Assembly: GCF_001623565.1 (NCBI RefSeq)
Contig: NZ_CP015196.1
Location: 2,067,501-2,131,500 of the forward strand
Length of the DNA: 64,000 nucleotides
Direction of reading: 5' to 3'
Source of the DNA: Streptococcus marmotae
Lineage (GTDB): Bacteria; Bacillota; Bacilli; Lactobacillales; Streptococcaceae
The translations under genes were made by a program, and so were the position numbers. Positions 58,101 to 64,000 of this stretch are shown here, piece by piece; within the stretch, counting starts at the first letter, position 1; each line of letters starts with the position of its first letter. Below the pieces are notes generated by a model, which did no database searches, had not been told where the DNA came from, and saw only the letters and a program-made list of their open reading frames with translations.

Positions 58101-59566
58101 CGAGCACCGAGCTCGCCATCATATTGATACAGACTATCTTTTAACTGCCAGTTCGTACCAGTCTTAAATTGCTCACTTCCATAGATAACTGTATAAGGAG
58201 AGTGTTCTTGATCAAACTTCCCTTGCACTGTCACTTTCTTCGCAGCCTCATCAAGCATCACATCTTGAACAGGAACTACTTGATTATCCTTATCTTTTAT
58301 CTGTAAATTCTTTAAAATATCTTCTTTCTTAACATCTTTCAATGTTGTAAAGGTTGTTTCAATCTCAGTCAAGCTAATATGCTGCGCTCCTGTCATTCTG
58401 ACATCATTGACAAAATAAGGGTTGGTGTACACAGTTGGATCATCATCTTTTAGGAAAATTTGACTGTGTTTTTTCAAGTCCGTAAAATTGTAATCATTGG
58501 GCTGAATCTTCACATCATCTCCCGATTTACTTTCATCTAGCAATAAAAATCCAATTGATTTGGCAAGGTCCGTCAATTTGACATCCACATAGGCACCATA
58601 TTTTCCTTGCTTTTCAAAATCAACTCCATCAGGCCAATTGGTCGTAGGATTTTCAACATCACCCCATAGCCATAAAGACTTACGGTCGTAATTCTTATCT
58701 GAGCGTAGATAGTTAATGCGTACCATACCTTCTGCTAAGGGCTCATAAGTATAGGATTTGTATTCCTCGTCAAACCAGACTTCCTTCATATTAGGGCTGA
58801 TTAGCTCGATATTCTTATCTCCAGTCAAATTTTCACCAGCTGTATTATTAATCAATAAGCCAACTTTTTCCCGCTTCTCTGCAGCTAACGGCACATCAAG
58901 ATAATGCCCATAATCATCTTTTTTAGCTTCAGAAAAACTAGTTGCCCCTGTTGGCCATGCGCCGTTTTGACTAGAAGGTTTCTCCACATCGTCCCAAGTC
59001 CAAAGACCTAGACTAGCTAGATTATCGGATGGTAATTTTTTGAAATGCAAGCGGAGATTTCCCTCTTTTACTTCATCTTCTGCGGCTACCTCTTCTGCAC
59101 TAGCGTTTGGTTTTACAGCTGCTTCTTGTTTGTTTTCTGAAGACGGCTCTTCTTGCGAATCTTTTTTATCTGCTGGTGCTAATTTATCCTCAGAATCTCC
59201 TTCTTGTTTACTGTCTTTTTCAGACTCTTCCACATTTTCAGTCGCACCTTTTTCATCTCCAGTAGCTTTTGCCCCTTCAGAAACTGATTTTTGCTGTTCA
59301 GTTGTTTCTGTTTCTCCTATTGCTGATTTATCAGGGTCTTTACTATTTGTTCCAGTATCCGTTCCCTTTTCCACCCCTTGCTCACTTATTGCTGGATTCT
59401 CCATAGAATCCATATGCGTATTTGACACATCACCCATTTCTTCTGCCTGTACAAGCGGGCTACCAAATACACACAAACTAGCAGATAACAGGACTGAAGC
59501 CGTTCCGCATTTTAAAGTCCGTAAACCAAAATGATGGCGTTCAATCTTATTTGCTTCTTTTTCCAT
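55115..59566 (-). CDS. pulA: cell-wall-anchored pullulanase (GH13_14)
   Basis: 1483 residues. A YSIRK-like signal peptide (FGLRTLKCGTASVLLSAS, cleavage near 41) is followed by an acidic low-complexity stretch (42-165), two CBM41 starch-binding modules (about 170-270 and 280-375), a CBM48-like domain (about 485-600) and the GH13 barrel. Catalytic nucleophile Asp813 is in GFRFDLM, acid/base Glu842 in LGEGWS, and AHDN is present. Then come a MucBP-like domain (about 1185-1280), repeats of 17 residues (about 1315-1418) and LPKTG at about 1448. It debranches alpha-glucans outside the cell and in streptococci also binds host glycogen. Confidence 0.96.
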   Translation of the reverse strand: MEKEANKIERHHFGLRTLKCGTASVLLSASLCVFGSPLVQAEEMGDVSNTHMDSMENPAISEQGVEKGTDTGTNSKDPDKSAIGETETTEQQKSVSEGAKATGDEKGATENVEESEKDSKQEGDSEDKLAPADKKDSQEEPSSENKQEAAVKPNASAEEVAAEDEVKEGNLRLHFKKLPSDNLASLGLWTWDDVEKPSSQNGAWPTGATSFSEAKKDDYGHYLDVPLAAEKREKVGLLINNTAGENLTGDKNIELISPNMKEVWFDEEYKSYTYEPLAEGMVRINYLRSDKNYDRKSLWLWGDVENPTTNWPDGVDFEKQGKYGAYVDVKLTDLAKSIGFLLLDESKSGDDVKIQPNDYNFTDLKKHSQIFLKDDDPTVYTNPYFVNDVRMTGAQHISLTEIETTFTTLKDVKKEDILKNLQIKDKDNQVVPVQDVMLDEAAKKVTVQGKFDQEHSPYTVIYGSEQFKTGTNWQLKDSLYQYDGELGARVSENGQKVAATLWSPSADQVSLVVYDKNDQSKVVGKIAMTKGEKGTWNAELTPQNALGITDYRGYYYHYEIKRGEESVLTLDPYAKSLAAWNSDLAETDPSYKIAKAAFVDPKAEGPKELDYAKISGFKDRKDAVIYEAHVRDFTSDKAIAKDLKSPAGTFSAFIEKLDYLKDLGVTHVQLLPVLSYYYVNELKNAERMDEYASSNSNYNWGYDPQNYFSLTGMYSSDPTNPSKRIAEFKELVNEIHKRGMGVIMDVVYNHTAKTAIFEDLEPHYYHFMDADGTPRTSYGGGRLGTTHYMSRRVLVDSIKYLTDEYKIDGFRFDLMGDHDAETIQKAYDEAKKLNPNLIMLGEGWSTYSGDENKPVQPADQSWMKHTNSAAVFSDDIRNTLKSGYPNEGAPAFITNGKRNIGNVFKNIKAQPTNFEADDPGDVIQYIAAHDNLTLFDVIAQSIKKDPAKAENAAEIHRRLRLGNLMVLTAQGTPFIHSGQEYGRTKQFRHPDYRTPVADDKVPNKSHLLTNEDGSPFDYPYFIHDSYDSSDAVNHFDWSKATDSATYPENVKSRAYMKGLIALRKSTDAFKLPSREEVEKRVSLLTVPGKDGVAEEDLVLGYKTVASNGDEYFVFVNADTKERRFTVVQSLKAAKVLADGKQAGTEAILTPEGVQLSEHSLTLAPLTATVLRIAKEGDQTPVVKEDTVKGSVIVEYRDINNHVLKDNGLVHYNAAAGTTYNAEISGYKQPTIVSYEGKTYRLAPAGRYKVGEVDVQNHLVASASVNGAVMANTTLVVTYVYQEVLSSSDAVPMKRPQVELQPPQKTKVSEAVVHKPKVGASVHTESMASSDKPRVEVPVHTESMASSDKPRVEVPVRTEPMASSSKSKVEASIHSKSMASSNKPKVQAPVHTESMTSSDKSREEASAQAASAVSTSKPRIEESVSSHPTANETIVSILSQNTSKENEKTLPKTGSQQSVAGILLGVVSLVSSLVFLGKKKESND

Positions 59567-59591
59567 TAGAAACCTCCAAAAAAATATAAAC

Positions 59592-59643
59592 GCAAACGTT
59601 TGCTTTGCACCCCCATTATACTCTTACAGAGTTATTTTGTAAA
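59592..59643 (-). promoter_or_regulatory. pullulanase promoter with cre box
   Basis: On the minus strand TTTACA (59638-59643) and TATAAT (59615-59620) are 17 bp apart. The palindrome GCAAACGTTTGC (59592-59603), a CcpA cre box, lies just after the predicted transcription start, a position that gives repression by glucose. Confidence 0.88.
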
Positions 59644-59724
59644 GGCTTACATTTTAAAACATAGACAATCCTTACATCATTGGTAGAAAAAATTCACGAA
59701 CTGTGGTCCGTGAATACATTTTTA

Positions 59725-60738
59725 TCATTCCTGATAAGCCATTTCCAGCTGTTTCAATAAGTTTTCTTTTTCGGCTTCTGTTGTGAAACTAGCTCGAATA
59801 GCATTCTGATTAAAGCGGTAAAAATCCTCTTTCGTCGTGCCAAAATATTCAACGAATAAAGCGTATTCTTTTGTCAAATTAGTGGCTGATACAGTGCGAT
59901 TATCAGTATTAATCGTTATATTTGCCCCCATATTATACAAGGCCTGATACGGAAAATCTGCCAAGGTTGGAGCAGCTCCTGTCTGTAGATTACTAGTCAG
60001 ACACATCTCAATCGTTGCCCCTGCCTTAACAAACTCCTCCATAATCTTAGAATCTTTGATAAGTGCTGTTCCATGACCAATGCGTGGAATGCCTAATTGA
60101 AGAGCATAAGCGACATTTGCTACGCAACCACATTCCCCTGCATGAAAGGTCAATGGTAATCCTAGCTCTTGTATTTCTTTGATGGCTTGTTCCAATGCCT
60201 GTGTCGGAAAATCTGCCTCGTTACCTGCAAAATCAAATCCTACCAATCCTCTTTTTGCTAAAGGGACAAGTTCGGTGAACAGTTCCTGTGTCTGTCTTAC
60301 TGGGCTTTGCTTCAAACCACAAACCAACACTTTACTAACAATACCAAATTCGTCTTGAGCCTGCTCTATACCTTGTAGAACTGCCTCTACTGTCTCAGCA
60401 GCACTTAAACCCTTATCCATAGACAATTCCGGAGCAAATCGAATCTCCATATAAAGAACATTTTCCTTCGCCGCTTGTGCGGCAACATCATAGGCTGCCA
60501 GCTTGAGAGCTTCTTTGGTCTGCAATAAGGGACGAATAAAGTCAAAAACCGTTAAATAATCCATCAGGCTTTCTGCTTTTTCTGGAGCCGTAACAAGTCG
60601 CCGCAATTCCTCATCGCTTTCTGGTAGCATAATATGAGCCCACTTCGCTAACTGTCGAATAGCACTAAACGACAAGGAGCCATCTAAATGACAATGAAGT
60701 TCAGCTTTGGCTAATTTTTCAAGAATATTTTTCTGCAT
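59725..60738 (-). CDS. add: adenosine deaminase
   Basis: 337 residues of the metal-dependent deaminase family that converts adenosine to inosine. Zinc ligands in ELHCHLDGS near the start, FHAGE with the catalytic Glu, RIGHGTAL, and NTDNRTVS with the late Asp. In its place the usual SLNTDDP reads TINTDNRTV, as in some add-like enzymes. It stands alone; the ATG follows AGAGGTAGG. Confidence 0.94.
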   Translation of the reverse strand: MQKNILEKLAKAELHCHLDGSLSFSAIRQLAKWAHIMLPESDEELRRLVTAPEKAESLMDYLTVFDFIRPLLQTKEALKLAAYDVAAQAAKENVLYMEIRFAPELSMDKGLSAAETVEAVLQGIEQAQDEFGIVSKVLVCGLKQSPVRQTQELFTELVPLAKRGLVGFDFAGNEADFPTQALEQAIKEIQELGLPLTFHAGECGCVANVAYALQLGIPRIGHGTALIKDSKIMEEFVKAGATIEMCLTSNLQTGAAPTLADFPYQALYNMGANITINTDNRTVSATNLTKEYALFVEYFGTTKEDFYRFNQNAIRASFTTEAEKENLLKQLEMAYQE

Positions 60739-60840
60739 TTCCTACCTCTTCGTTCGTTTATTGTTATCCATCATATCATATTACCGATTTTTTGCAACAA
60801 AAATATTTAAAAATAAGAACGTTTTTTCCAAAACAGGTAC

Positions 60841-60866
60841 AAAAAAAGCTCCGATAGGGAGCTTTC
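60841..60866 (-). terminator. tRNA-Ser terminator
   Basis: AAGCTCC and GGAGCTT form the stem, followed by T7 on the minus strand, 7 bp past the tRNA 3' end. Confidence 0.88.
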
Positions 60867-60872
60867 ATCTAA

Positions 60873-60960
60873 CGGAAGACATGGGATTCGAACCCACGCA
60901 CGCTTTTACACGCCTACCGCGTTTCCAACACGGCCTCTTAAGCCTCTTGAGTAATCTTCC
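60873..60960 (-). tRNA. tRNA-Ser (anticodon GGA)
   Basis: 88 nt. The acceptor stem GGAAGAT pairs with GTCTTCC (one G-U pair), the anticodon stem CCGTG/CGCGG encloses TTGGAAA, and the long variable arm typical of serine tRNA (GGCGTGTAAAAGCGTGC) is present. The T loop is GTTCGAATC. CCA is not encoded. Anticodon bases at 60924-60926. Confidence 0.96.
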
Positions 60961-60969
60961 ATCATCCAC

Positions 60970-60986
60970 ATGGAGCCGGTGGGAGT
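60970..60986 (-). other. attR-like remnant of the ssrA (tmRNA) 3' end
   Basis: On the minus strand ACTCCCACCGGCTCCA (60971-60986) equals, as I recall it, the last 16 nt of streptococcal tmRNA, whose end reads GGGTTCGACTCCCACC and so on. The preceding bases do not continue the tmRNA (AGAA instead of TTCG), so only the 3' tip is present. This is what remains at attR when a phage integrates into ssrA. The intact gene should lie beyond 64000. Confidence 0.8.
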
Positions 60987-61128
60987 TTCTAAAACATTGT
61001 TAAATCAAAAGATACTTTGTTTTAGGTCTGTTTTTAGTTCTGATATAAGAAAACATAAACATCTCTCCTATCGCTCTTTTATATTCTGACATATTCAATC
61101 CTTAAAGTCAAGAATTTTTTCAAAAAAA

Positions 61129-61177
61129 TACCGACCTCCCTATCGTTAGATTTTGGTCTAACTTTTGGGGGTCGGTA
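61129..61177 (-). terminator. hicAB terminator
   Basis: TACCGACC pairs with GGTCGGTA, with a second inner stem (GTTAGA/TCTAAC), and T7 follows on the minus strand, 18 bp past the hicB stop. Confidence 0.88.
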
Positions 61178-61194
61178 CCCCTTGCCCATCTTTA

Positions 61195-61599
61195 TTATAC
61201 CTGCAATTCCTCGCGAATCGCTTTTTGTAATAACTGGCTAAAATTAACCTTGTTTTCTTTTCCGACTTCCACAAGCCAGCTTGGTAGTGTGACAGTCTTA
61301 TTGACAATCTTAGATCGTTCACGCTCACGGACAAGCTCCGTATCCACTGAAATCGCCTGAATCACATCTTCGTCACTTGCCAAATGACTTGCAAGAGCCT
61401 TGAATGATGAAGTTTTAGGAAATTCTTTTCCTTCGTCTTCAAACATAATAGTATAGATTTCAAGTACTTCCCGAGCATTGAAAATGGCCTCGTTCAAGCT
61501 ATCAGCTTCACTAAATGCTCCAGGGAAATCAGGGAAAGAAATGCTATATCCTCCGTTTTCTTTATCTGCTTCAAATAATGCTAAATAAGTGTATTTCAT
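61195..61599 (-). CDS. hicB: HicB antitoxin
   Basis: 134 residues. The partly degenerate RNase H-like N-terminal domain of HicB (GGYSISFPDFPGAFSEADSLNEAI, residues 16-39) is followed by a C-terminal DNA-binding domain of ribbon-helix-helix type (NKTVTLPSWLVEVGKENKVNFSQLLQKAI). HicB binds and blocks HicA and represses the operon. It follows hicA by 60 bp; no clear Shine-Dalgarno lies before its ATG, and the spacer holds the small hairpin ATCCCTT-CAA-AAGGGAT. Confidence 0.93.
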   Translation of the reverse strand: MKYTYLALFEADKENGGYSISFPDFPGAFSEADSLNEAIFNAREVLEIYTIMFEDEGKEFPKTSSFKALASHLASDEDVIQAISVDTELVRERERSKIVNKTVTLPSWLVEVGKENKVNFSQLLQKAIREELQV

Positions 61600-61659
61600 A
61601 ATATTAGATTAAGCCAATGATCAGAGTAATCCCTTTTGAAGGGATGAGGAGGAGTTTTC

Positions 61660-61845
61660 TCACTCCCCATATAAAACTTTAAGAATGTTGTTCAGTGTGC
61701 CTGACCTGTAATCTTTTTCCTTTGGCTTCGGTATCGTCACTGTCCGTCCGTCTGGATGTTTCCAAACTTCATGGGACCCTTTGCCAAAATTGGTCTTGCT
61801 GAAACCTTGCTTCCTAGCAATTTTCTTAAGCTCTCGCTCTGTCAC
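61660..61845 (-). CDS. hicA: HicA toxin (mRNA interferase)
   Basis: 61 residues with the double-stranded-RNA-binding-like HicA fold. The catalytic His is in GKGSHEVWKHPDG (about residue 25), followed by RTVTIPKPKEKDYRSGTLNNILK. HicA cleaves mRNA when HicB is lost. It is first in the operon, as in other hicAB loci. AAAGGAGAT lies before the ATG. Confidence 0.93.
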   Translation of the reverse strand: MTERELKKIARKQGFSKTNFGKGSHEVWKHPDGRTVTIPKPKEKDYRSGTLNNILKVLYGE

Positions 61846-61876
61846 TGGCTTATCTCCTTTCCGTATCTTTAATTAT

Positions 61877-61919
61877 ATTATACACTTGTTTGTAACACTT
61901 GTCAACAAAAAACACTTGT
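61877..61919 (-). promoter_or_regulatory. hicAB promoter with three ACACTTGT operator repeats
   Basis: A full-consensus promoter, TTGACA (61900-61905), 17-bp spacer and TATAAT (61877-61882). ACACTTGT repeats at 61882-61889, 61895-61902 and 61912-61919: the first touches the -10, the second covers the -35 edge and the third is upstream. These are the likely HicB-binding sites. Confidence 0.85.
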
Positions 61920-61969
61920 TTCAGACAAATATTTTTCGGATTTTTTATCCAAAATAGTCCGTTATAACG

Positions 61970-61996
61970 AAAAAAACACCAGCGCAAGGCTGGTGT
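61970..61996 (-). terminator. terminator of the ToxN-like gene
   Basis: ACACCAGC and GCTGGTGT make an 8-bp stem with a 5-nt loop, then T7 on the minus strand, 49 bp past the stop. Confidence 0.88.
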
Positions 61997-62044
61997 AGGA
62001 AATTATGAAAAAATTTGGGTTGAGTATAGTATAACCTTGAATGG

Positions 62045-62560
62045 TCAATTTAAATAATCTTTTTCGGTAATTCGTTTCAATCTATCTGTATAATTGACAA
62101 ACGTAGAAAATTTGAATCGCCGTGGATCGTTTAATTTATTCAAATCGCTTTGGCTGACAGCTTTATTGTAATCTATAATAGCTTTTATCAATTTATTAAT
62201 AATCAGACGATCATTATCTACTATTTTGTAATAGTCGGCAGCTTCTCTCAGTTGGAAATTTGTATTCAGTAAATATTTATAATCCTCCACAATAAGTGTT
62301 TTACCAATATCTAATCCCTCTATATAACCTGGCTTCTTGGAGTCCCGCAACTTGTATTTCAATTGATACTTCTTAGGAATATTACTTCGCAGAGGAATGG
62401 CAAAAATCAATCCCTGTATCTTAACTAAAACAGTGGCGAAACCACGACCTTTATTGTATATTTGCTTTGTCTTATGGTCATAATCCATTGCTTGTTTTAA
62501 ATTATAATCGCGACACATTTTTAAATCAATTTGAGTTAATTTTAATCTCTTGCTTTTCAT
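62045..62560 (-). CDS. ToxN/TenpN-like endoribonuclease, type III toxin
   Basis: 171 residues. The core GRGFATVLVKIQGLIFAIPL followed by RSNI, then GLDIGKTLIVEDYKYL, and the C-terminal helical part with RFKFSTFVNYTDRL, match my memory of type III toxins of the TenpIN/ToxN/AbiQ superfamily. These cleave RNA and are held inactive by a repeat RNA encoded just upstream. Here that place holds a promoter, a structured RNA region and a terminator. Known systems of this kind abort phage infection. The start follows TAGGTAAG. Assignment is from motif memory, not from a search. Confidence 0.7.
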   Translation of the reverse strand: MKSKRLKLTQIDLKMCRDYNLKQAMDYDHKTKQIYNKGRGFATVLVKIQGLIFAIPLRSNIPKKYQLKYKLRDSKKPGYIEGLDIGKTLIVEDYKYLLNTNFQLREAADYYKIVDNDRLIINKLIKAIIDYNKAVSQSDLNKLNDPRRFKFSTFVNYTDRLKRITEKDYLN

Positions 62561-62573
62561 TTCTTACCTACAA

Positions 62574-62734
62574 AATAAAAAAATCCTACCAACTGGGTAT
62601 TGGTAGGACGCATTGCCAACGGGATACTTCTGTTAACGAGCGCGTCCCTCCGCCCCCTCATTGCCATAAGGCTGGAGTTTAACGACAATCGAGGTCGGAA
62701 CATAGAAAGGAGGTGCTTTTCACCGTTCTTGTTC
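62574..62734 (-). ncRNA. candidate type III antitoxin RNA with two 47-48-nt units
   Basis: Between a consensus promoter and a rho-independent terminator (TCCTACCAA / TTGGTAGGA, 62584-62608, then T7) lies RNA with two diverged units. Each has TCGTTAA, then about 13 nt, then TGGCAATG (minus-strand cores 62679-62685/62659-62666 and 62632-62638/62611-62618). Each core is enclosed by a different but complementary stem: CCTC/GAGG extended by ATTG/CAAT in unit 1, GGACGC/GCGTCC in unit 2. Changed bases with kept pairing suggest selection on structure. The toxin gene starts 14 bp beyond. Confidence 0.6.
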
Positions 62735-62740
62735 AGTAAT

Positions 62741-62769
62741 ATTATTTCAAAATCATCATGATTTGTCAA
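62741..62769 (-). promoter_or_regulatory. promoter of the candidate antitoxin RNA
   Basis: TTGACA (62764-62769), 17-bp spacer and AATAAT (62741-62746) on the minus strand, after the endolysin terminator, so the module has its own promoter and can be expressed in the lysogen. Confidence 0.7.
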
Positions 62770-62788
62770 GGTAAAACCCTCAAACCAA

Positions 62789-62820
62789 CAAAAACCCCCG
62801 CCCAGTTTCCTGAGCGGGGT
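62789..62820 (-). terminator. endolysin terminator
   Basis: CCCCGC and GCGGGG (extended imperfectly) around TCAGGAAACTGG-like sequence, then T5G on the minus strand, 6 bp past the endolysin stop. It insulates the toxin module from late phage transcription. Confidence 0.88.
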
Positions 62821-62825
62821 TAGTG

Positions 62826-63560
62826 TTAGGACAGAGTACCCCAGAGCGAGATACGTTTGCCGTTTTCATCGGTCTGACCGATGGCCATATAGTTGCGCTT
62901 ACCTGACTGACCGATATAAGAAATCCAGCGGTAGCCATTGGCCGAGCCCTTGCTGTCATAGTGGACAGACTCCCCAGGCTGATAGACATGGACAATCTCA
63001 CCAGTTAGATTTGGCGCACGACGGACATTGATTGCTGTATCCACAAGGGTAAACGTCCCCTCTTCTGGAATCAAGTCAATCTCCTCGCTAGTTCCAGCTG
63101 ATGTATCAACTGGACTAGCCATCTCCGTATCCGTGTACGGCGGACGAATCCAGCCAATCACCCCATCAAATCCACGTTCATTAAACCGAGCGGGACCCCC
63201 AACCGTGAGAGCATCCCAATTCCCATCAATGTTCTGCTCAACCGTCTTCATCGTCACACCATCACTATCCTCGATAACGATACCTGTATGACCATACGGA
63301 TGACCAGACACAGCCATCACAAACAAATCACCAGCCTGCGGATTGACACCAGGTGCATCATAGATGACCGACAAGCCATTTTGCGCCGCACTATCTAGTA
63401 GGTCAATCGCATTGCCCCACAAGTCAATCCCAAACCAATTCTTCACGATAAAGCACGGCAAATCAGCGCACTGCGTGCCCCACATCCCGTCCTTATCCAC
63501 ACCCATCCCAGAGTTCGCTAAATCAATCGCATACTGTACAACTTCTTCTACTCTTGCCAT
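62826..63560 (-). CDS. phage endolysin, CHAP + SH3b
   Basis: 244 residues. The N-terminal CHAP amidase/endopeptidase domain (1-140) has its nucleophile Cys31 (GTQCADLP) and His91 (GHTGIV). A linker rich in Ser, Thr and acidic residues (about 143-165) is followed by a bacterial SH3 domain of SH3_5 type (about 170-244; INVRRAPNLTG, GYRWISYIGQSGKRNYMAIG) that binds the streptococcal wall. It cuts peptidoglycan at the end of the lytic cycle. No holin gene is seen beside it in the window. Confidence 0.93.
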   Translation of the reverse strand: MARVEEVVQYAIDLANSGMGVDKDGMWGTQCADLPCFIVKNWFGIDLWGNAIDLLDSAAQNGLSVIYDAPGVNPQAGDLFVMAVSGHPYGHTGIVIEDSDGVTMKTVEQNIDGNWDALTVGGPARFNERGFDGVIGWIRPPYTDTEMASPVDTSAGTSEEIDLIPEEGTFTLVDTAINVRRAPNLTGEIVHVYQPGESVHYDSKGSANGYRWISYIGQSGKRNYMAIGQTDENGKRISLWGTLS

Positions 63561-63569
63561 ATCCTACCT

Positions 63570-63953
63570 CTACTTTCTATAAAAACCATTCAAATCCACG
63601 ATATAACGCTTATTAGCCTCGCACCGAGCGTAGATATTCTGATCTTCAGTCCAAATGGTTGAGCCGTCAAACAACATCACTTCAAGCGTATTAGCGGGAT
63701 ACCATTTGTCAAAGCGCCCAATCTCATAACGATTGTACAAACCTTTTCGAGCGCTATCTGTCACCTTAAAATCCAAATGCAAAAAGCCAATCCCTGTCAA
63801 TTCATGAACCTGTAAAACCTTCCGACTATTGATCGAACTTGGATCCCCCGGACTCACCCCGTTTGAGAACGTTACATACTCAACTGCTCGCTCCTGCGCC
63901 ACTTCACGGGTCACCATATCCTCACTACGACCTGTTCGACTATAATTCTTCAT
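63570..63953 (-). CDS. phage late protein of unknown function
   Basis: 127 residues, mixed alpha/beta, no membrane segment and no motif I know. It starts inside the stop of the upstream frame (ATGA) and ends 9 bp before the endolysin, so it is part of the late operon. In this position one expects a holin or a tail-tip accessory protein; lack of hydrophobic segments rules out a holin. Confidence 0.7.
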   Translation of the reverse strand: MKNYSRTGRSEDMVTREVAQERAVEYVTFSNGVSPGDPSSINSRKVLQVHELTGIGFLHLDFKVTDSARKGLYNRYEIGRFDKWYPANTLEVMLFDGSTIWTEDQNIYARCEANKRYIVDLNGFYRK

Positions 63954-64000
63954 CCAATCACCACCACTTTCAACTTGGCATTTTCTGGAATGGCTCTAGC
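63950..64000 (-). CDS. 3' end of an upstream phage gene
   Basis: The last 16 codons and stop of a frame that enters from beyond the window and reads ARAIPENAKLKVVVIG. Its stop overlaps the next ATG, which supports it as a real co-translated gene. Nothing can be said of its function. Confidence 0.5.
   Translation of the reverse strand, partial: ARAIPENAKLKVVVIG

Larger units (their letters stand above)
60971..64000. mobile_element. right end of a prophage integrated in ssrA; extends beyond the window
   Basis: From the attR remnant outward come two toxin-antitoxin modules, then an endolysin and late-gene fragments on the minus strand. Lysis genes near attR, with accessory genes between lysin and attR, is the usual layout of streptococcal prophages. 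Integrase and structural genes are not in the window, so intactness cannot be judged. Confidence 0.8.

Noticed and set aside
60873..60960. tRNA-Ser as the phage attachment site
   Set aside because: Its 3' end points away from the prophage and the gene is intact with its own terminator; the ssrA tip is the better candidate.
60707..61003. A 98-codon frame on the plus strand
   Set aside because: It is the antisense of tRNA-Ser and the ssrA tip (MGFEPTHAFTRLPRFQ is a well-known artefact of serine tRNA genes).
62701..62760. Type I (holin-like) toxin on the plus strand after AAAGGAGGTG
   Set aside because: No start codon at a proper distance opens a hydrophobic frame; the only frames are 8 and 10 codons long.
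62557..62769. A 70-codon frame on the minus strand over the antitoxin RNA region
   Set aside because: It crosses a terminator hairpin and structured RNA units and overlaps the toxin start; it has no ribosome site.

Overview
The window is a low-GC Firmicute chromosome, and gene order and protein type point to the genus Streptococcus. Supporting signs are the run folA, a 56-residue membrane protein, clpX, ysxC; the run dnaE, pfkA, pyk, a signal-peptidase-like protein, glmS; an ISL3-family insertion sequence of IS1193 type; LPxTG anchoring; and MsmR/MsmEFG-like sugar import. I cannot name the species. An S. suis-like or oral streptococcus would fit.

Layout. 1-3.5 kb: end of a plant-glycan locus (alpha-L-rhamnosidase, broken beta-phosphoglucomutase, GH43). 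3.7-5.0 kb: rplJ-rplL with its L10 autoregulatory leader. 5.07-6.54 kb: an ISL3-family IS with a perfect 8-bp target duplication, sitting in the terminator of ysxC. 6.5-10.8 kb: ysxC, clpX (frameshifted in this sequence), a small membrane gene, folA, a membrane protein, thyA. 11-18.4 kb: an alpha-galactoside locus (GH36, two ABC permeases, a lipoprotein, a divergent AraC regulator). 19.3-20.3 kb: a polyprenyl diphosphate synthase. 20.6-27.4 kb: a beta-glucoside operon (GH1, domain-swapped GH3, GPH transporter) with a divergent AraC regulator. 27.7-36.9 kb: HAD phosphatase, pepT, an XRE regulator, a six-gene PadR-led envelope/ABC operon, an MntE-like exporter. 37-39.3 kb: amino-acid ABC importer. 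39.9-55 kb: glmS, pseudo-signal peptidase, SGNH hydrolase, FAD oxidase, Zn alcohol dehydrogenase, MFS, pyk, pfkA, dnaE, a YtrA-type ABC operon. 55-60.7 kb: wall-anchored pullulanase and adenosine deaminase. 60.97-64 kb: the end of a prophage.

The most interesting part is the right end. A 16-nt remnant identical, as I recall it, to the 3' end of streptococcal tmRNA (ssrA) lies between tRNA-Ser(GGA) and phage genes. This suggests a prophage integrated into ssrA whose attR is in the window. Between the CHAP/SH3 endolysin and attR lie two toxin-antitoxin modules: HicAB with an operator-studded consensus promoter, and a candidate type III (ToxN/TenpN-like) module. The latter has its own promoter, about 160 nt of RNA with two structured 47-48-nt units, a terminator and then the toxin gene. 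That order is the type III signature.

Sugar loci carry cre boxes and so probably answer to CcpA. The alpha-galactoside ABC system has no ATPase of its own and probably borrows a shared MsmK-type ATPase. Several gene-free stretches hold related palindromic repeats. Three genes are each broken by loss of one G (two of them in G runs), which may be sequencing error rather than biology, especially for clpX.
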